Shown: positions 7,852-16,897, counted from the stretch's first letter. The stretch: 64,000 nt of DNA from Geodermatophilus africanus (GCF_900107105.1 NZ_FNOT01000003.1:248001-312000), one strand, 5' to 3'. Translations and numbers: made by a program. Notes: a model not told the origin generated them from the letters alone.

Positions 7852-8625
7852 ATGACTGCAGAGGGCGCACCCCGGGTCGAGCGGGACGGCGACGTCGTCA
7901 CCCTCACGATGTGCCGGCCGGCCAAGCGCAACGCACTGTCCCGCGACCACCTGACCCAGCTGCTGGCCGCGGTCGGGGAGGTGGGGGAGAGCGACGCCGC
8001 CGGGCTCGTCATCGCCGCGGAGGGGCCGGTGTTCAGCGCCGGGCACGACTTCGCCGACGTCGCCGGCCGGCCGGTCCCCGAGGTGCGCAGCCTGCTGCAG
8101 CTGTGCACCGAGCTCATGCAGATGCTGCACGACGTCCCGCAGGTGGTGCTCGCCCGCGTGCACGCCCTGGCCACCGCGGCCGGCTGCCAGCTGGTGGCCT
8201 CGTGCGACCTGGCCGTGGCCGCCGAGTCGGCCGGGTTCGCCGCGCCGGGCGGCAAGGGCGGCTGGTTCTGCCACACGCCGATGGTGGCCATCGCGCGGGA
8301 CATCGGCCGCAAGCGCGCCATGGAGCTGGCGCTCACCGGCGACGTCGTCGACGCGGCCACCGCGCTGGACTGGGGGCTGGTCAACCGGGTGGTGCCCGAC
8401 GCCGCGCTCGACGCGGCGGTCGCCGACCTCATGGCCCGGGCCACCCGGGGCTCGCGGGCGAGCAAGGCCTGGGGCAAGCAGACGATGCACGCCCAGCTGG
8501 GCCGGCCCGAGCGGGACGCCTACACGACCGCGGTCGAGGTGATGGCCGCGGCCAGCCAGCTGCCCGGGGCGGTCGAGGGCATGTCGGCGTTCCTGGAGAA
8601 GCGGCGCCCGGCCTGGTCCGACTGA
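7852..8625 (+). CDS. Crotonase-superfamily protein lacking both hydratase glutamates (ECHDC3-like)
   Basis: A 257-residue crotonase-fold protein. The oxyanion-hole segments are visible (FSAGHDF at 61-67; ALATAAGCQLVA at 105-116). At the two positions that carry the catalytic Glu in enoyl-CoA hydratase it has Gln113 (GCQL) and a Gly-rich loop near 133-138 (PGGKGG), so ordinary hydration of enoyl-CoA is unlikely. Related ECHDC3-type proteins are of uncertain function. It should therefore not be taken as the pathway crotonase; a better candidate is at 52080. The ATG start lies 56 nt from the divergent DUF2071 gene. A hairpin repeat follows 4 nt after the stop. Confidence 0.85.
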   Translation: MTAEGAPRVERDGDVVTLTMCRPAKRNALSRDHLTQLLAAVGEVGESDAAGLVIAAEGPVFSAGHDFADVAGRPVPEVRSLLQLCTELMQMLHDVPQVVLARVHALATAAGCQLVASCDLAVAAESAGFAAPGGKGGWFCHTPMVAIARDIGRKRAMELALTGDVVDAATALDWGLVNRVVPDAALDAAVADLMARATRGSRASKAWGKQTMHAQLGRPERDAYTTAVEVMAAASQLPGAVEGMSAFLEKRRPAWSD

Positions 8626-8629
8626 AAGA

Positions 8630-8683
8630 GGACCCCCTGCCCCCCGCCACTCGCAAGCTCGCGGCGGGACCCTGCAGGGGGCC
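8630..8683 (+). repeat. 3' hairpin repeat, copy 2 (forward)
   Basis: Full copy beginning 4 nt after the crotonase-like gene. The arms GGACCCCCTGC (8630-8640) and GCAGGGGGCC (8674-8683) enclose an inner CCCGCC/GGCGGG stem and a TCGCAAGCTCG loop. The flank after the right arm (GTTCCAG) is shared with the copy at 54771. Confidence 0.85.
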
Positions 8684-8938
8684 GTTCCAGGACGTCACCA
8701 GGCTCGGCGCGGGCCCTTGGAGGGTTGCCGCGGGCTCAGGGAGGGCCTGGGGCCTCGCCGACGTGAGAGTGGGCACACGGGGGATGTGACGGCGCCGAGG
8801 GCGCCTTGTGCCCTGACGTGCGCGACAGGTGGGACCTCACCCGGCGGCGTGCGCTCGACTTCGGACGGATGACGGCCGACTCCTGAGCGCCCGCGCGCCG
8901 CGTCGTCCCCTCCCGCACCGTCCCCGGAAGGCACTCCC
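8684..8938. other. non-coding leader region of the dicarboxylate symporter gene
   Basis: 255 nt without a convincing gene between the repeat and the symporter start. It contains only short GC-rich dyads, and a GGAAGG ribosome-binding site just before the GTG at 8939. I see no riboswitch-like architecture. Confidence 0.4.
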
Positions 8939-10285
8939 GTGCTCGCTCGTCTCCGCCGCGTCCCCTTCGCGGCACAGGTCCTCCTCGCCCTCGTGCTGGG
9001 CGTCGCCCTCGGGCTCGTCGCCCGCGACATGGGTCCCGTCGCCGACGGCACCCCCAACTGGCTGACCAGCACCCTCCAGACCGTCGGAAGCACCTTCGTC
9101 ACGCTGCTGAAAGTCCTCGTCCCGCCGCTGATCGTCACCGCCGTGATCGTCAGCATCGCCAACCTCAAGCAGGTCTCCAACGCCGCCCGGCTGGCCGGGC
9201 AGACGCTGCTGTGGTTCGCGATCACCGCGCTGATCGCCGTCTCGATCGGCATCGGCCTGGGCCTGCTCACCCAGCCCGGCCGCAACAGCTCGGCCGACGC
9301 CGCCGCCCAGGCCGCGCCCGAGACCACCGGCTCCTGGTGGGACTTCCTCACCGGGCTGGTGCCCGCCAACGTCCTCGGCCTGGAGTCCTCCGCCGAGGGC
9401 GGCCTGTCGTTCAACGTGCTCCAGCTGATCGTGCTCGCCGCGGCGGTCGGCGTCGCCGCGCTCAAGGTCGGCGAGCCGGCCGAGCCGTTCCTGGCGCTGA
9501 CCCGCTCGGCCCTGGCGGTCGTGCAGAAGCTGCTGTGGTGGGTCATCCTGCTGGCCCCGATCGGCACCGTCGGCCTGATCGGCAACGCCGTGGCCAGCTA
9601 CGGCTGGGAGTCCCTCGGCTCGCTCGGCGTCTTCGCCGGCTCCGTCTACGCCGGCCTCGCGCTCGTGCTCTTCGTCGTCTACCCGGTGCTGCTCCGCCTG
9701 CACGGCCTCTCGCCGCTGCGGTGGTTCGCCGGCGCCTGGCCGGCCATCCAGCTGGCCTTCGTGTCCCGGTCCTCGATCGGCACCCTGCCGGTGACCGAGC
9801 GGGTGACCGAGCAGGACCTCGGGGTGCCGCGGTCCTACGCGTCCTTCGCCGTCCCGCTGGGCGCGACGACCAAGATGGACGGCTGCGCGGCCGTCTACCC
9901 GGCGCTGGCCGCCATCTTCGTGGCGCAGTTCTTCGGCGTGGACCTCTCGGTCACCGACTACCTGCTCATCGCGCTGGTCTCCGTCGTCGGCTCGGCCGCG
10001 ACCGCCGGCGTCACCGGGGCGGTGGTCATGCTGACCCTGACCCTCTCCACGCTGGGCCTGCCGCTGGCCGGCGTCGGCCTGCTCCTGGCGATCGACCCGA
10101 TCCTGGACATGGGCCGCACCGCGGTGAACGTCGCCGGCCAGGCGCTGGTGCCGACCATCGTCGCCAAGCGCGAGGGCATCCTCGACCTGGAGCGCTTCCG
10201 GTCGGGCCGCCCGGCCGAACCGCTCGCCGCGGTCCCGCAGACCGGTGGCGTGGACGTCGACCTGCGTCCGGTCGCCCGCGTGTAG
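8939..10285 (+). CDS. Dicarboxylate/amino acid:cation symporter (DAACS family)
   Basis: A 448-residue polytopic membrane protein that takes up C4-dicarboxylates or acidic amino acids with H+ or Na+. DAACS signatures are visible: the N-terminal hydrophobic segment LLALVLGVALGLVA, a Ser-rich hairpin (SRSSIGTLPVTERV, HP1) near 275-290, a NMDG-like motif read as TTKMDGCAAVYPA near 310, and a C-terminal DMGRTAVNVAGQ motif matching the substrate-binding D..R..N..G pattern. The GTG start is preceded by GGAAGG. A strong hairpin follows the gene. Substrate choice between dicarboxylate and glutamate/aspartate cannot be decided. Confidence 0.92.
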   Translation: MLARLRRVPFAAQVLLALVLGVALGLVARDMGPVADGTPNWLTSTLQTVGSTFVTLLKVLVPPLIVTAVIVSIANLKQVSNAARLAGQTLLWFAITALIAVSIGIGLGLLTQPGRNSSADAAAQAAPETTGSWWDFLTGLVPANVLGLESSAEGGLSFNVLQLIVLAAAVGVAALKVGEPAEPFLALTRSALAVVQKLLWWVILLAPIGTVGLIGNAVASYGWESLGSLGVFAGSVYAGLALVLFVVYPVLLRLHGLSPLRWFAGAWPAIQLAFVSRSSIGTLPVTERVTEQDLGVPRSYASFAVPLGATTKMDGCAAVYPALAAIFVAQFFGVDLSVTDYLLIALVSVVGSAATAGVTGAVVMLTLTLSTLGLPLAGVGLLLAIDPILDMGRTAVNVAGQALVPTIVAKREGILDLERFRSGRPAEPLAAVPQTGGVDVDLRPVARV

Positions 10286-10308
10286 CCGCGCACCCGCGCC
10301 GCCCGCGA

Positions 10309-10339
10309 CGGCCCGGCCCGCTCCGTGGCGGCCGGGCCG
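10309..10339. terminator. hairpin terminator between symporter and lipoprotein genes
   Basis: A perfect 10-bp stem, CGGCCCGGCC (10309-10318) and GGCCGGGCCG (10330-10339), with an 11-nt loop. It lies in the convergent gap and could serve both genes. It is not a member of the repeat family. Confidence 0.6.
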
Positions 10340-10397
10340 CCGCGGCGCCGATCTCACCCGCTGATCGCCCCACCCACCGACCAGCTGGGAACCGCTG

Positions 10398-11249
10398 TCA
10401 GTCCCCGAGGTCGGCACAGCCGGTCTCGTGCGGCAGCAGCGGGCGCAGCATGAGCAGCCAGCGGCTGCCGTCGCCGGCGACCCACGGCGTCAGTGTGGTC
10501 GCGGACGCCGCCGCGGCGAGCACCGCGCCGGACTCCTCGCCGCGGGCGACCACGCAGGACAGGCCCAGGCCGCCGCGCAGCGGCTCGCCGGGCAGCGCCG
10601 GACCGGGCCAGGGAGCCTCCGCCTGCACCAGCCCGGGGTCGGGAGGCGGCGTCCACGGCGCGACGACGGCGGCCACCGCCGTGGGCTCGAAGGGCTCCGG
10701 GCCGGTGGCGCCCAGCGGCTCCGGATAGGTGAGCACCTCGAGCAGGCCGCGCAGCTCGTCACGCGCCGCCTGCTGCTCCGGGGTGAGCCCGCTGTCCCCG
10801 GGCAGCTCGACCAGCGCCTCGACCTCGCGGACCGACGTCCCCTGGTCGGTGACGAGGGTGAAGCGGGTCGCCGGGACGTCGGCGACCGGAGGCGTGCCCA
10901 GGTCGGCGGTGCCGGTCACGCCCGCCGTGACGGCGCGGTCGACGACGGTCTGCACGCCCTCGGCGTCGAGCCGCCACACCTGCAGGGGCGGCAGCGCCGG
11001 GGGCGGGTAGATCTCGATCTGCGCGCCCGGGGTGACGACCCGGCCGTCGCCGTACACGGCGACCAGCGGCACCCGGGCGGCCAGCGCCTCCGGTGTGGTG
11101 AACCCGCCGACGTGCGCCACCTCCAGAACCAGCCGGCCCGGCCCGTCGGAGACCGGTGCCGGCCGGGGGGCCGCGGAGTCGCCGCCGCCCGCGCAGCCGG
11201 CGACCAGCACGAGCAGGGCCAGGGCGGGGCCCAGCGGGACACGTCTCAC
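10398..11249 (-). CDS. Putative secreted lipoprotein of unknown function
   Basis: A 283-residue product. The GTG start at 11249 gives a classic lipoprotein leader: basic RR, hydrophobic stretch, then a lipobox ending in VAGC around residue 19. The mature part is Pro/Ala-rich at first and then folds into a domain with segments such as [21 protein letters not shown] and [15 protein letters not shown]. This resembles actinobacterial surface lipoproteins that lack a characterised function. Four Cys residues occur in or near the C-terminal part (SCVV, GCAD). It is divergent from nucS by 78 nt. I do not recognise a named family. Confidence 0.75.
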   Translation of the reverse strand: MRRVPLGPALALLVLVAGCAGGGDSAAPRPAPVSDGPGRLVLEVAHVGGFTTPEALAARVPLVAVYGDGRVVTPGAQIEIYPPPALPPLQVWRLDAEGVQTVVDRAVTAGVTGTADLGTPPVADVPATRFTLVTDQGTSVREVEALVELPGDSGLTPEQQAARDELRGLLEVLTYPEPLGATGPEPFEPTAVAAVVAPWTPPPDPGLVQAEAPWPGPALPGEPLRGGLGLSCVVARGEESGAVLAAAASATTLTPWVAGDGSRWLLMLRPLLPHETGCADLGD

Positions 11250-11313
11250 CCGGTCAGGATGCCGTGCCGCGGCCAGGAGCCCGGACCTCTCGGGCCGGTC
11301 GTTGCCGGTTCGG

Positions 11314-11319
11314 TACCGT
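11314..11319 (+). promoter_or_regulatory. nucS -10 box, leaderless configuration
   Basis: TACCGT (TANNNT) ends 8 nt upstream of the nucS GTG start at 11328. There is no Shine-Dalgarno sequence, consistent with leaderless translation. Confidence 0.4.
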
Positions 11320-11327
11320 CGGATCCC

Positions 11328-11999
11328 GTGCGCCTGGTCATCGCCCGCTGCTCGGTCGACTACGTGGGGCGGCTGACCGCCCACCTGCCCATGGCGCCGC
11401 GGCTGCTGCTGGTCAAGGCCGACGGGTCGGTGTCGGTGCACGCCGACGACCGCGCCTACAAGCCGCTGAACTGGATGACCCCGCCGTGCTCGTTCCGGGA
11501 CGAGCTCGTCGACGGTGCCGGCACCTGGACGGTCACGAACAAGGCCGGCGAGCAGCTGATCATCACCATCGAGTCGGTCGAGCACGACAGCTCGCACGAG
11601 CTCGGCGTCGACCCAGGCCTGCAGAAGGACGGCGTCGAGGCCGAGCTGCAGCGGCTGCTCGCGCTGCACGTGGAGACCTTCGGGCAGGGGTGGTCACTGG
11701 TCCGCCGCGAGTACCCGACCGCCATCGGCCCGGTGGACCTGTTGTGCCGCGACGCCGAGGGCGCCACGGTGGCCGTCGAGGTCAAGCGCCGCGGCGAGAT
11801 CGACGGAGTGGAGCAGCTGACCCGCTACCTCGAGCTGCTCAACCGCGATCCGTTGCTGGCGCCCGTGCGCGGGGTCTTCGCCGCCCAGGAGATCAAGCCG
11901 CAGGCGCGGGTGCTGGCGGGTGACCGCGGCATCGAGTGCCTGACCGTCGACTACGCCGTCCTCAAGGGCACCGACGACCCCTCGCAGCGGCTGTTCTGA
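11328..11999 (+). CDS. nucS: Endonuclease NucS (mismatch-specific)
   Basis: A 223-residue protein matching actinobacterial NucS/EndoMS end to end. The N-terminal DNA-binding domain ([15 protein letters not shown], then [13 protein letters not shown]) is followed by a C-terminal RecB-like nuclease domain with the PD-(D/E)xK elements PVDLLCRD and VAVEVKRR (about residues 135-160). NucS cuts double-stranded DNA at G-T, G-G and T-T mismatches and supplies non-canonical mismatch repair in actinobacteria that lack MutS/MutL. The GTG start fits the conserved N-terminus and an upstream -10 box. It is convergent with the M28 peptidase gene, 3 nt away. Confidence 0.96.
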   Translation: MRLVIARCSVDYVGRLTAHLPMAPRLLLVKADGSVSVHADDRAYKPLNWMTPPCSFRDELVDGAGTWTVTNKAGEQLIITIESVEHDSSHELGVDPGLQKDGVEAELQRLLALHVETFGQGWSLVRREYPTAIGPVDLLCRDAEGATVAVEVKRRGEIDGVEQLTRYLELLNRDPLLAPVRGVFAAQEIKPQARVLAGDRGIECLTVDYAVLKGTDDPSQRLF

Positions 12000-12002
12000 C
12001 CG

Positions 12003-13253
12003 TCACGGGTAGGGGCGTGCCCCGCCGACCACGGAGACGTCCGGCCGGCCGGGTGCCCGGCTTCCCACCGGGCCGGCCGGGTGGGGCACCGGGCCCGACG
12101 GCTCCAGCCAGCCGACCAGCGCCGCGAGGTCCATGCGCAGGATCTCCAGGGCCAGCGCCGGCGTGACCGTGGCGAGCACGTCGCGTTCGCTGTGGATCGC
12201 GGTGTTGGCGCTGTCGGCCCCCTCGATCGTCAGCACGGCGGGGATGCCGGCGTCCAGGAAGGGCACGTGGTCGCTGGCGAACGGGTCGAGCGAGGTCTCG
12301 ACCGTCAGGCCGGTCACGGTCGCCGCCGCGCGTGCCAGGTCGTTGACGAGCACCGCCGACCGCGGCGCGCCCTCCAGCAGCACGGTGGGCGCGGTCGTGT
12401 TCAGCGAGCCGATCATGTCGAGGTTGAGCACGGCGCGGATCCGGAACCGCTCGGCCGGCGGGAGGCCAGCGACGTACTGACGGCTTCCGTGCAGTCCCTG
12501 CTCCTCGCCGCCGAACAGGATGACCCGGAGGTCGTGCCGCCAGCCCCGACCGGCCAGCACGCGGGCCATCTCCAGCACGCCGGCGCTCCCGCTGGCGTTG
12601 TCGTCCGCCCCCGGCGCCGGCGCGGACGGGCCGCCCGCGAGGTTGACCGAGTCCAGGTGCGCCGTCACGACCACCACACCGCGGCTCCCGGTCCCCGACC
12701 CGGTCAGCTCACCCACGACATTGGCGCTGGTGCCCGGCCCCACCGTGATCGACGGCGTGCTCACCGCGAAGCCGGCGTCGGTCAGCCGGTCGGCGGCGAG
12801 GCCGGCCGCCTGCCGGAAGCCGGCGCTGAGCGAGTGCCGCGTCGACAGTCCCGCCAGCCGGCCGAGCAGCTCCTCGAACGACGGCTGCGACAGCCCGGCG
12901 AGGACCTCGGTGGTGACCGGGTCCGGCGTCCGGGCGAGCGGCTCCGGGCGGGCGACGATCGTGGCGTCCCGGGGCAGGGGTCCGATCCGCCAGTCGTGGT
13001 GGCCCGGTACCTGCGGGCCGGTGCCTCCGTCCCCGGTGGGGCGGACGTGCGCCGGCTCGGGATCCGGCAGGGCCACGACCAGGTGACGCCCGTGGTCGAG
13101 CAGGACCGGCACGTCCGGGTGCTGCTCCTGGAACGAGCGACCGACCTGGGTCACCAGCGCCGGCCGGCCCCCGCGCCCGGTGTCCGACTCGTCCCACTCG
13201 TACACCTGGTCGCCGAGGCGGGCCCAGTGCCGCGAGCCCTCCGGACGGGTCAT
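12003..13253 (-). CDS. M28-family zinc aminopeptidase
   Basis: A 416-residue protein. The C-terminal half is a complete M28 di-zinc exopeptidase: His199/Asp201 in TAHLDSVN, bridging Asp217 in GADDNASG, catalytic and metal Glu250/251 in GGEEQGLHG, Asp in LNLDMIGS and the last metal His in SDHVPFLDAG. Residues 1-115 carry an unrecognised N-terminal region. Most M28 aminopeptidases are secreted, but no signal peptide or membrane segment is visible here. The ATG at 13253 overlaps the stop of the preceding gene as ATGA, indicating translational coupling; another ATG five codons upstream is possible. Substrate unknown. Confidence 0.85.
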   Translation of the reverse strand: MTRPEGSRHWARLGDQVYEWDESDTGRGGRPALVTQVGRSFQEQHPDVPVLLDHGRHLVVALPDPEPAHVRPTGDGGTGPQVPGHHDWRIGPLPRDATIVARPEPLARTPDPVTTEVLAGLSQPSFEELLGRLAGLSTRHSLSAGFRQAAGLAADRLTDAGFAVSTPSITVGPGTSANVVGELTGSGTGSRGVVVVTAHLDSVNLAGGPSAPAPGADDNASGSAGVLEMARVLAGRGWRHDLRVILFGGEEQGLHGSRQYVAGLPPAERFRIRAVLNLDMIGSLNTTAPTVLLEGAPRSAVLVNDLARAAATVTGLTVETSLDPFASDHVPFLDAGIPAVLTIEGADSANTAIHSERDVLATVTPALALEILRMDLAALVGWLEPSGPVPHPAGPVGSRAPGRPDVSVVGGARPYP

Positions 13254-13570
13254 GACGTCGTCCTCCATCGCACCTCGAGCCGTTCGGGGTCCTGGTGGAC
13301 GACCTCGAGCACCCGGTCCCCGGTCCGTTCCGTCGTGACCTCGAACTGGCCGGCGGCAGCGGTCCGCCACCGACCGGGTACCGCCTGTGGCGCGTCGCCG
13401 CGGCCGATCGCCCACTCCGTGAACGACCCGTCGGGCGCGAACTCGATGCCCCGCCGTCCCCGGGCCGGGGGGAAGTCGTGGTCCGGGGGCCGGTAGACGG
13501 TCACGTCCCCGTGGTCCTCCTCGAACGAGTGCAGCCACCGCCCGGTGAGGGCGGTCGTCGGGTCCGTCAT
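13250..13570 (-). CDS. small lipocalin-like beta protein of unknown function
   Basis: A 106-residue protein, probably all beta. It begins GRWLHSFEEDHGDVTVYRP, then GIEFAPDGSFTEW, PGRWR and VLEVVHQDPERLEVRW. The GxW start and the repeated W/strand pattern resemble small lipocalin-type domains, but the match is by pattern only. It is the middle gene of a three-gene unit: 65 nt after the M43 peptidase gene, and overlapping the M28 gene by 4 nt. A role as partner, inhibitor or substrate-binding module of one peptidase is possible (inference). Confidence 0.65.
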   Translation of the reverse strand: MTDPTTALTGRWLHSFEEDHGDVTVYRPPDHDFPPARGRRGIEFAPDGSFTEWAIGRGDAPQAVPGRWRTAAAGQFEVTTERTGDRVLEVVHQDPERLEVRWRTTS

Positions 13571-13635
13571 GCGCCTGCTCCTCGGTGTGGCGCCGGCGGG
13601 GGCGGCCCCGGGAGCCGCCCCCGCCGGCGGGTGGG

Positions 13636-14811
13636 TCAGCGACGGGCCGCCGGGGCTCGCTGTTCCCGCTGGGACGGCACGCCCGCAGCCGCCGCGGGCT
13701 GCTCCGTTCCCCCATGGGCGACGGCCGGGTCCGGCGGGGTGCTCGGGGCGGCCTGGACCAGCGAGGAACGGACGGTGTCGAGGCAGCCCTCCATCCGTGC
13801 GGCCTGCCCGTGGGTGAACATCACCAGGACCTCGTCGTCGCTGTAGTCCATGTAGTCGTAGAAGAGGTCGCCGTTCGGCCCGTTCCCGCAGGTGACGTGC
13901 GGGAACACGGGGACGCCGGTGTTCTCGCCGCCCTGGTTGGGCGTGTCGTCCACCTCATCGCTGCCGCCGCAGCCGGAGTCGTCGTCGCCCCAGATGTGGA
14001 ACAGGTTGAGGTAGTGGCCGACCTCGTGGGTCGCGGTGCGGCCGAGGTGGAACGGGGGTGCGGCCGTCCCCGTGGTGCCGAAGGCGCTGTGGGTGACCAC
14101 GACCCCGTCGGTGTCCGCCGGGCCCCCGGGGAACTGTGCGTACCCGAGTAGGCCGCCGGAGAGCCGGCACACCCACATGTTGAGGTAGCGGTCGGTCGGC
14201 CAGGGGTCGACCCCGCCGGCCGAGGTCCGCTTCACGTCGTCGTCGAAGGAGAACGACGTCTTGTGCGTCCGGGTCCGGGTGATGCCCGTCGTCGGCTCGC
14301 CCGCCGGGTCGGTGGTGGCCAGGGAGAACTCGATCCGGCTGTCCGCGATCAGCGGGGCGAACGCCGGCGGCACGAGCGAGACGTCGGGGTTGGTCGCCCG
14401 GAAGTCCCGGTTGAGCACGTCGATCTGGCTGAGCACCTGATCGTCGGAGATGTCCTGCGCGTCGGTGTTGTGGACGACGTGCACGACGACCGGGATGTGG
14501 GCCACCCCGGGGAAGCGCGTGGCGTCACCCTGCGCCAGGAACGTCCGGGTGAGGTTCTCGATCCGGGCCCGCGCCTGCCGGTACTCGAGCGACTCGGCCA
14601 TCAACCGGTGGTGCACCGGCATCGTGGCACAGCGCCGGCGAGGGGACTCCTCGTTCCCCGCGCCGCTCGGCGTCCGGCCGTCGGGGTCGCGCGTGTCCTG
14701 CTGGGATCCCGGCGCCGCCCCGGCGCCGCCCCCGGACACCGCCCCTGCGCCCGACGTCGCGCCGTCCATGCCGTCCGTCCTCCCGGAGCGCGGGTTGCCG
14801 CTGCTGGTCAC
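13636..14811 (-). CDS. M43-type (pappalysin/cytophagalysin-like) zinc metalloprotease
   Basis: A 391-residue metzincin. The zinc site HEVGHYLNLFH lies at 262-272 (HExxHxxGxxH) and a Met-turn YMDY at about 320-323. An upstream domain of M43 type (IPVVVHVVHNT, LNRDFRATN, RIEFSL) is also visible. Residues 1-62 are Gly/Ser/Ala/Pro-rich and low complexity, with no hydrophobic signal peptide, which is unusual because M43 enzymes are normally secreted. The C-terminal about 45 residues are again Ala/Pro-rich. It is the first gene of an operon with a small beta protein and an M28 aminopeptidase, divergent from the 3-hydroxyacyl-CoA dehydrogenase gene. Confidence 0.88.
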   Translation of the reverse strand: MTSSGNPRSGRTDGMDGATSGAGAVSGGGAGAAPGSQQDTRDPDGRTPSGAGNEESPRRRCATMPVHHRLMAESLEYRQARARIENLTRTFLAQGDATRFPGVAHIPVVVHVVHNTDAQDISDDQVLSQIDVLNRDFRATNPDVSLVPPAFAPLIADSRIEFSLATTDPAGEPTTGITRTRTHKTSFSFDDDVKRTSAGGVDPWPTDRYLNMWVCRLSGGLLGYAQFPGGPADTDGVVVTHSAFGTTGTAAPPFHLGRTATHEVGHYLNLFHIWGDDDSGCGGSDEVDDTPNQGGENTGVPVFPHVTCGNGPNGDLFYDYMDYSDDEVLVMFTHGQAARMEGCLDTVRSSLVQAAPSTPPDPAVAHGGTEQPAAAAGVPSQREQRAPAARR

Positions 14812-14907
14812 GTGCCTCGCCGTCCCTTCTGTCCCTGACGGGTTCCGACCCCACCGGCCGGTCCCGGTCGATCCGGGGGAGACGATGCGCCCGAGCCCAT
14901 CACCGGC

Positions 14908-14970
14908 ACGTCACTGCGACGTCACCGCCGAGCCCGAAGCGCCCGCCGTGGCGGGCAGCGGCCCGCCACG
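14908..14970. promoter_or_regulatory. hairpin and direct repeats in the divergent M43 / dehydrogenase promoter region
   Basis: Within the 299-nt gap 14812-15110, two copies of ACGTCAC (14908-14914 and 14919-14925) sit one helical turn apart. A perfect 10-bp stem follows, CGTGGCGGGC and GCCCGCCACG (14947-14970, 4-nt loop). These could be regulator sites or a leader hairpin for the dehydrogenase gene. No other gene is visible in this gap. Confidence 0.35.
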
Positions 14971-15110
14971 AGCGGGGTCGCGGCGCCCCCACGATGCCGG
15001 CACCACCGGGTGGGCCTCGTCCGCCCGGACGGCAGGGGGTGCGAGACTGCCCGCGATTCCGGACGCCGGTCCCGAGGCGCGGGGCCGGGCACCCTCGAGG
15101 GGATGGCAGC

Positions 15111-16892
15111 GTGGCCAGAGAACTGACCGAGGTCGGCGTGGTGGGGCTGGGCACCATGGGTGCCGGCATCGCCGAGGTGCTCGCGCGGGCGGGCCTGTCG
15201 GTGGCCGCCGTGGACGTCGACGCGGCGGCCGTGGCCCGTGGCCGGGGGCACGTGGAGCAGTCCACCGGCCGTGCGGTGAGCCGCGGCAAGCTCGACGCCG
15301 CCGAGCGCGACGCGATCCTCGGCCGGATCCGCTTCGGCACCTCGCTGGAGGACCTCGCCCAGGCCGAGCTCGTCGTCGAGGCCGTGCCCGAGCGGCTGGA
15401 GCTCAAGCGCGAGATCTTCGCCGCGCTGGACAAGATCTGCCCGCCGGACACCATCCTGGCCACCAACACCTCGAGTCTGTCGGTCACCGAGATCTCGGTG
15501 TCGACCGGCCGGCCGGGCAAGGTCATCGGGATGCACTTCTTCAACCCGGCGCCGGTCATGAAGCTGGTCGAGGTCGTGCGCACGGTGGTGACCGAACAGC
15601 CGGTGGTCGAGGACGTCGAGGCGCTGGCCGCGCGACTCGGCAAGGTCGACGTCACCATCGGCGACAAGGCCGGCTTCATCGCCAACGCCCTGCTGTTCGG
15701 CTACCTCAACCACGCGGTCGCCATGTACGAGAACCGCTACGCCAGCCGCGAGGACATCGACGCGGCCATGCGGCTGGGCTGCGGCCTGCCGATGGGCCCG
15801 CTGGCGCTCATGGACCTCATCGGCATCGACACCGCCTACGAGATCCTCGAGACGATGTACCGGCAGTCCCGCGACCGGCTGCACGCGCCCAACCCGATCA
15901 TCAAGCAGATGACGACCGCGGGCCTGCTGGGCCGGAAGTCCGGCCGCGGCTTCTACTCCTACGCCGGCCGGGACTCCGCCGAGGTGGTGCCCGACGCGCA
16001 CACCCCGGCCGAGGGCGGGGCCGCCGAGGGCGCCCGTGCGGTGTCCACGGTCGGCGTCGTCGGCTCCGGGACGATGGCCACCGGCATCATCGAGGTCGTC
16101 GCCAGGGGCGGCTACGACGTCCGCTTCGTCGCCCGCTCGCCGGAGAAGGTCGAGGCGGTGCACCGCGAGCTGGAAAGATCGCTGGAGAAGCAGGTGCAGC
16201 GCGGCCGGCTCGACGAGGCCACGCGGGACGGGGCGCTCGCCCGAGTCAGCGGGACGACGGCCCTCGACGAGCTCGCCGACCGGGACCTGGTCATCGAGGC
16301 CGTCGTCGAGTCGCTGCCGGTCAAGGAGGCGTTGTTCGCCAACCTCGGCGAGATCGCCAGGCCCGGCGCGGTGCTGGCCACCACGACCTCCAGCCTGCCG
16401 GTCATCGAGTGCGCCCGGGCCAGCGGCCGGCCGGAGGACGTCGTCGGCATGCACTTCTTCAACCCGGCCCAGGTCATGAAGCTGGTGGAGGTCGTCTCGA
16501 CCATCTCCACCGCGCCCGACGTGGCGGCGACGGCGCACGCCGTGTCCCAGCGGCTCGGCAAGCACGCGGTCTCGTGCACCGACCGGGCCGGCTTCATCGT
16601 CAACGCGCTGCTGTTCCCGTACCTCAACGACGCGGTGAAGATGCTCGAGGCGCACTACGCGACCGCCGACGACATCGACGCCGCCATGAAGGTCGGCTGC
16701 GGCTACCCGATGGGCCCCTTCGAGCTGCTCGACGTCGTCGGCCTCGACGTCTCCCTCGCCATCGAGCGGGAGCTCTACACCGAGTTCCGGGAGCCCGGCT
16801 TCGCACCCGCCCCGCTGCTCGAGCACCTGGTCACCGCCGGGTACCTGGGCCGCAAGACCGGCCGCGGGTTCCGGGACCACGCGCGCCGCTGA
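15111..16892 (+). CDS. 3-hydroxyacyl-CoA (3-hydroxybutyryl-CoA) dehydrogenase, tandem fused
   Basis: A 593-residue protein made of two consecutive full 3-hydroxyacyl-CoA dehydrogenase units (about 5-290 and 300-590). Each has its own NAD-binding GLGTMGAGI or GSGTMATGI motif, catalytic-His segment (MHFFNPA), and C-terminal domain (GLPMGPLALMDLIG; GYPMGPFELLDVVG). Such tandem fusions occur in actinobacteria. The expected reaction is reversible oxidation of 3-hydroxybutyryl-CoA to acetoacetyl-CoA with NAD(P). The GTG at 15111 is preceded by GAGGGGA. With the thiolase (24646) and crotonase (52080) it would supply crotonyl-CoA to Ccr. Confidence 0.92.
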   Translation: MARELTEVGVVGLGTMGAGIAEVLARAGLSVAAVDVDAAAVARGRGHVEQSTGRAVSRGKLDAAERDAILGRIRFGTSLEDLAQAELVVEAVPERLELKREIFAALDKICPPDTILATNTSSLSVTEISVSTGRPGKVIGMHFFNPAPVMKLVEVVRTVVTEQPVVEDVEALAARLGKVDVTIGDKAGFIANALLFGYLNHAVAMYENRYASREDIDAAMRLGCGLPMGPLALMDLIGIDTAYEILETMYRQSRDRLHAPNPIIKQMTTAGLLGRKSGRGFYSYAGRDSAEVVPDAHTPAEGGAAEGARAVSTVGVVGSGTMATGIIEVVARGGYDVRFVARSPEKVEAVHRELERSLEKQVQRGRLDEATRDGALARVSGTTALDELADRDLVIEAVVESLPVKEALFANLGEIARPGAVLATTTSSLPVIECARASGRPEDVVGMHFFNPAQVMKLVEVVSTISTAPDVAATAHAVSQRLGKHAVSCTDRAGFIVNALLFPYLNDAVKMLEAHYATADDIDAAMKVGCGYPMGPFELLDVVGLDVSLAIERELYTEFREPGFAPAPLLEHLVTAGYLGRKTGRGFRDHARR

Positions 16893-16897
16893 CGCGG

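Noticed and set aside
10428-11999. Longer NucS with an N-terminal extension of about 300 residues
   Set aside because: The extension is antisense to the lipoprotein gene. The GTG at 11328 gives the conserved 223-residue length and has a leaderless -10 box.
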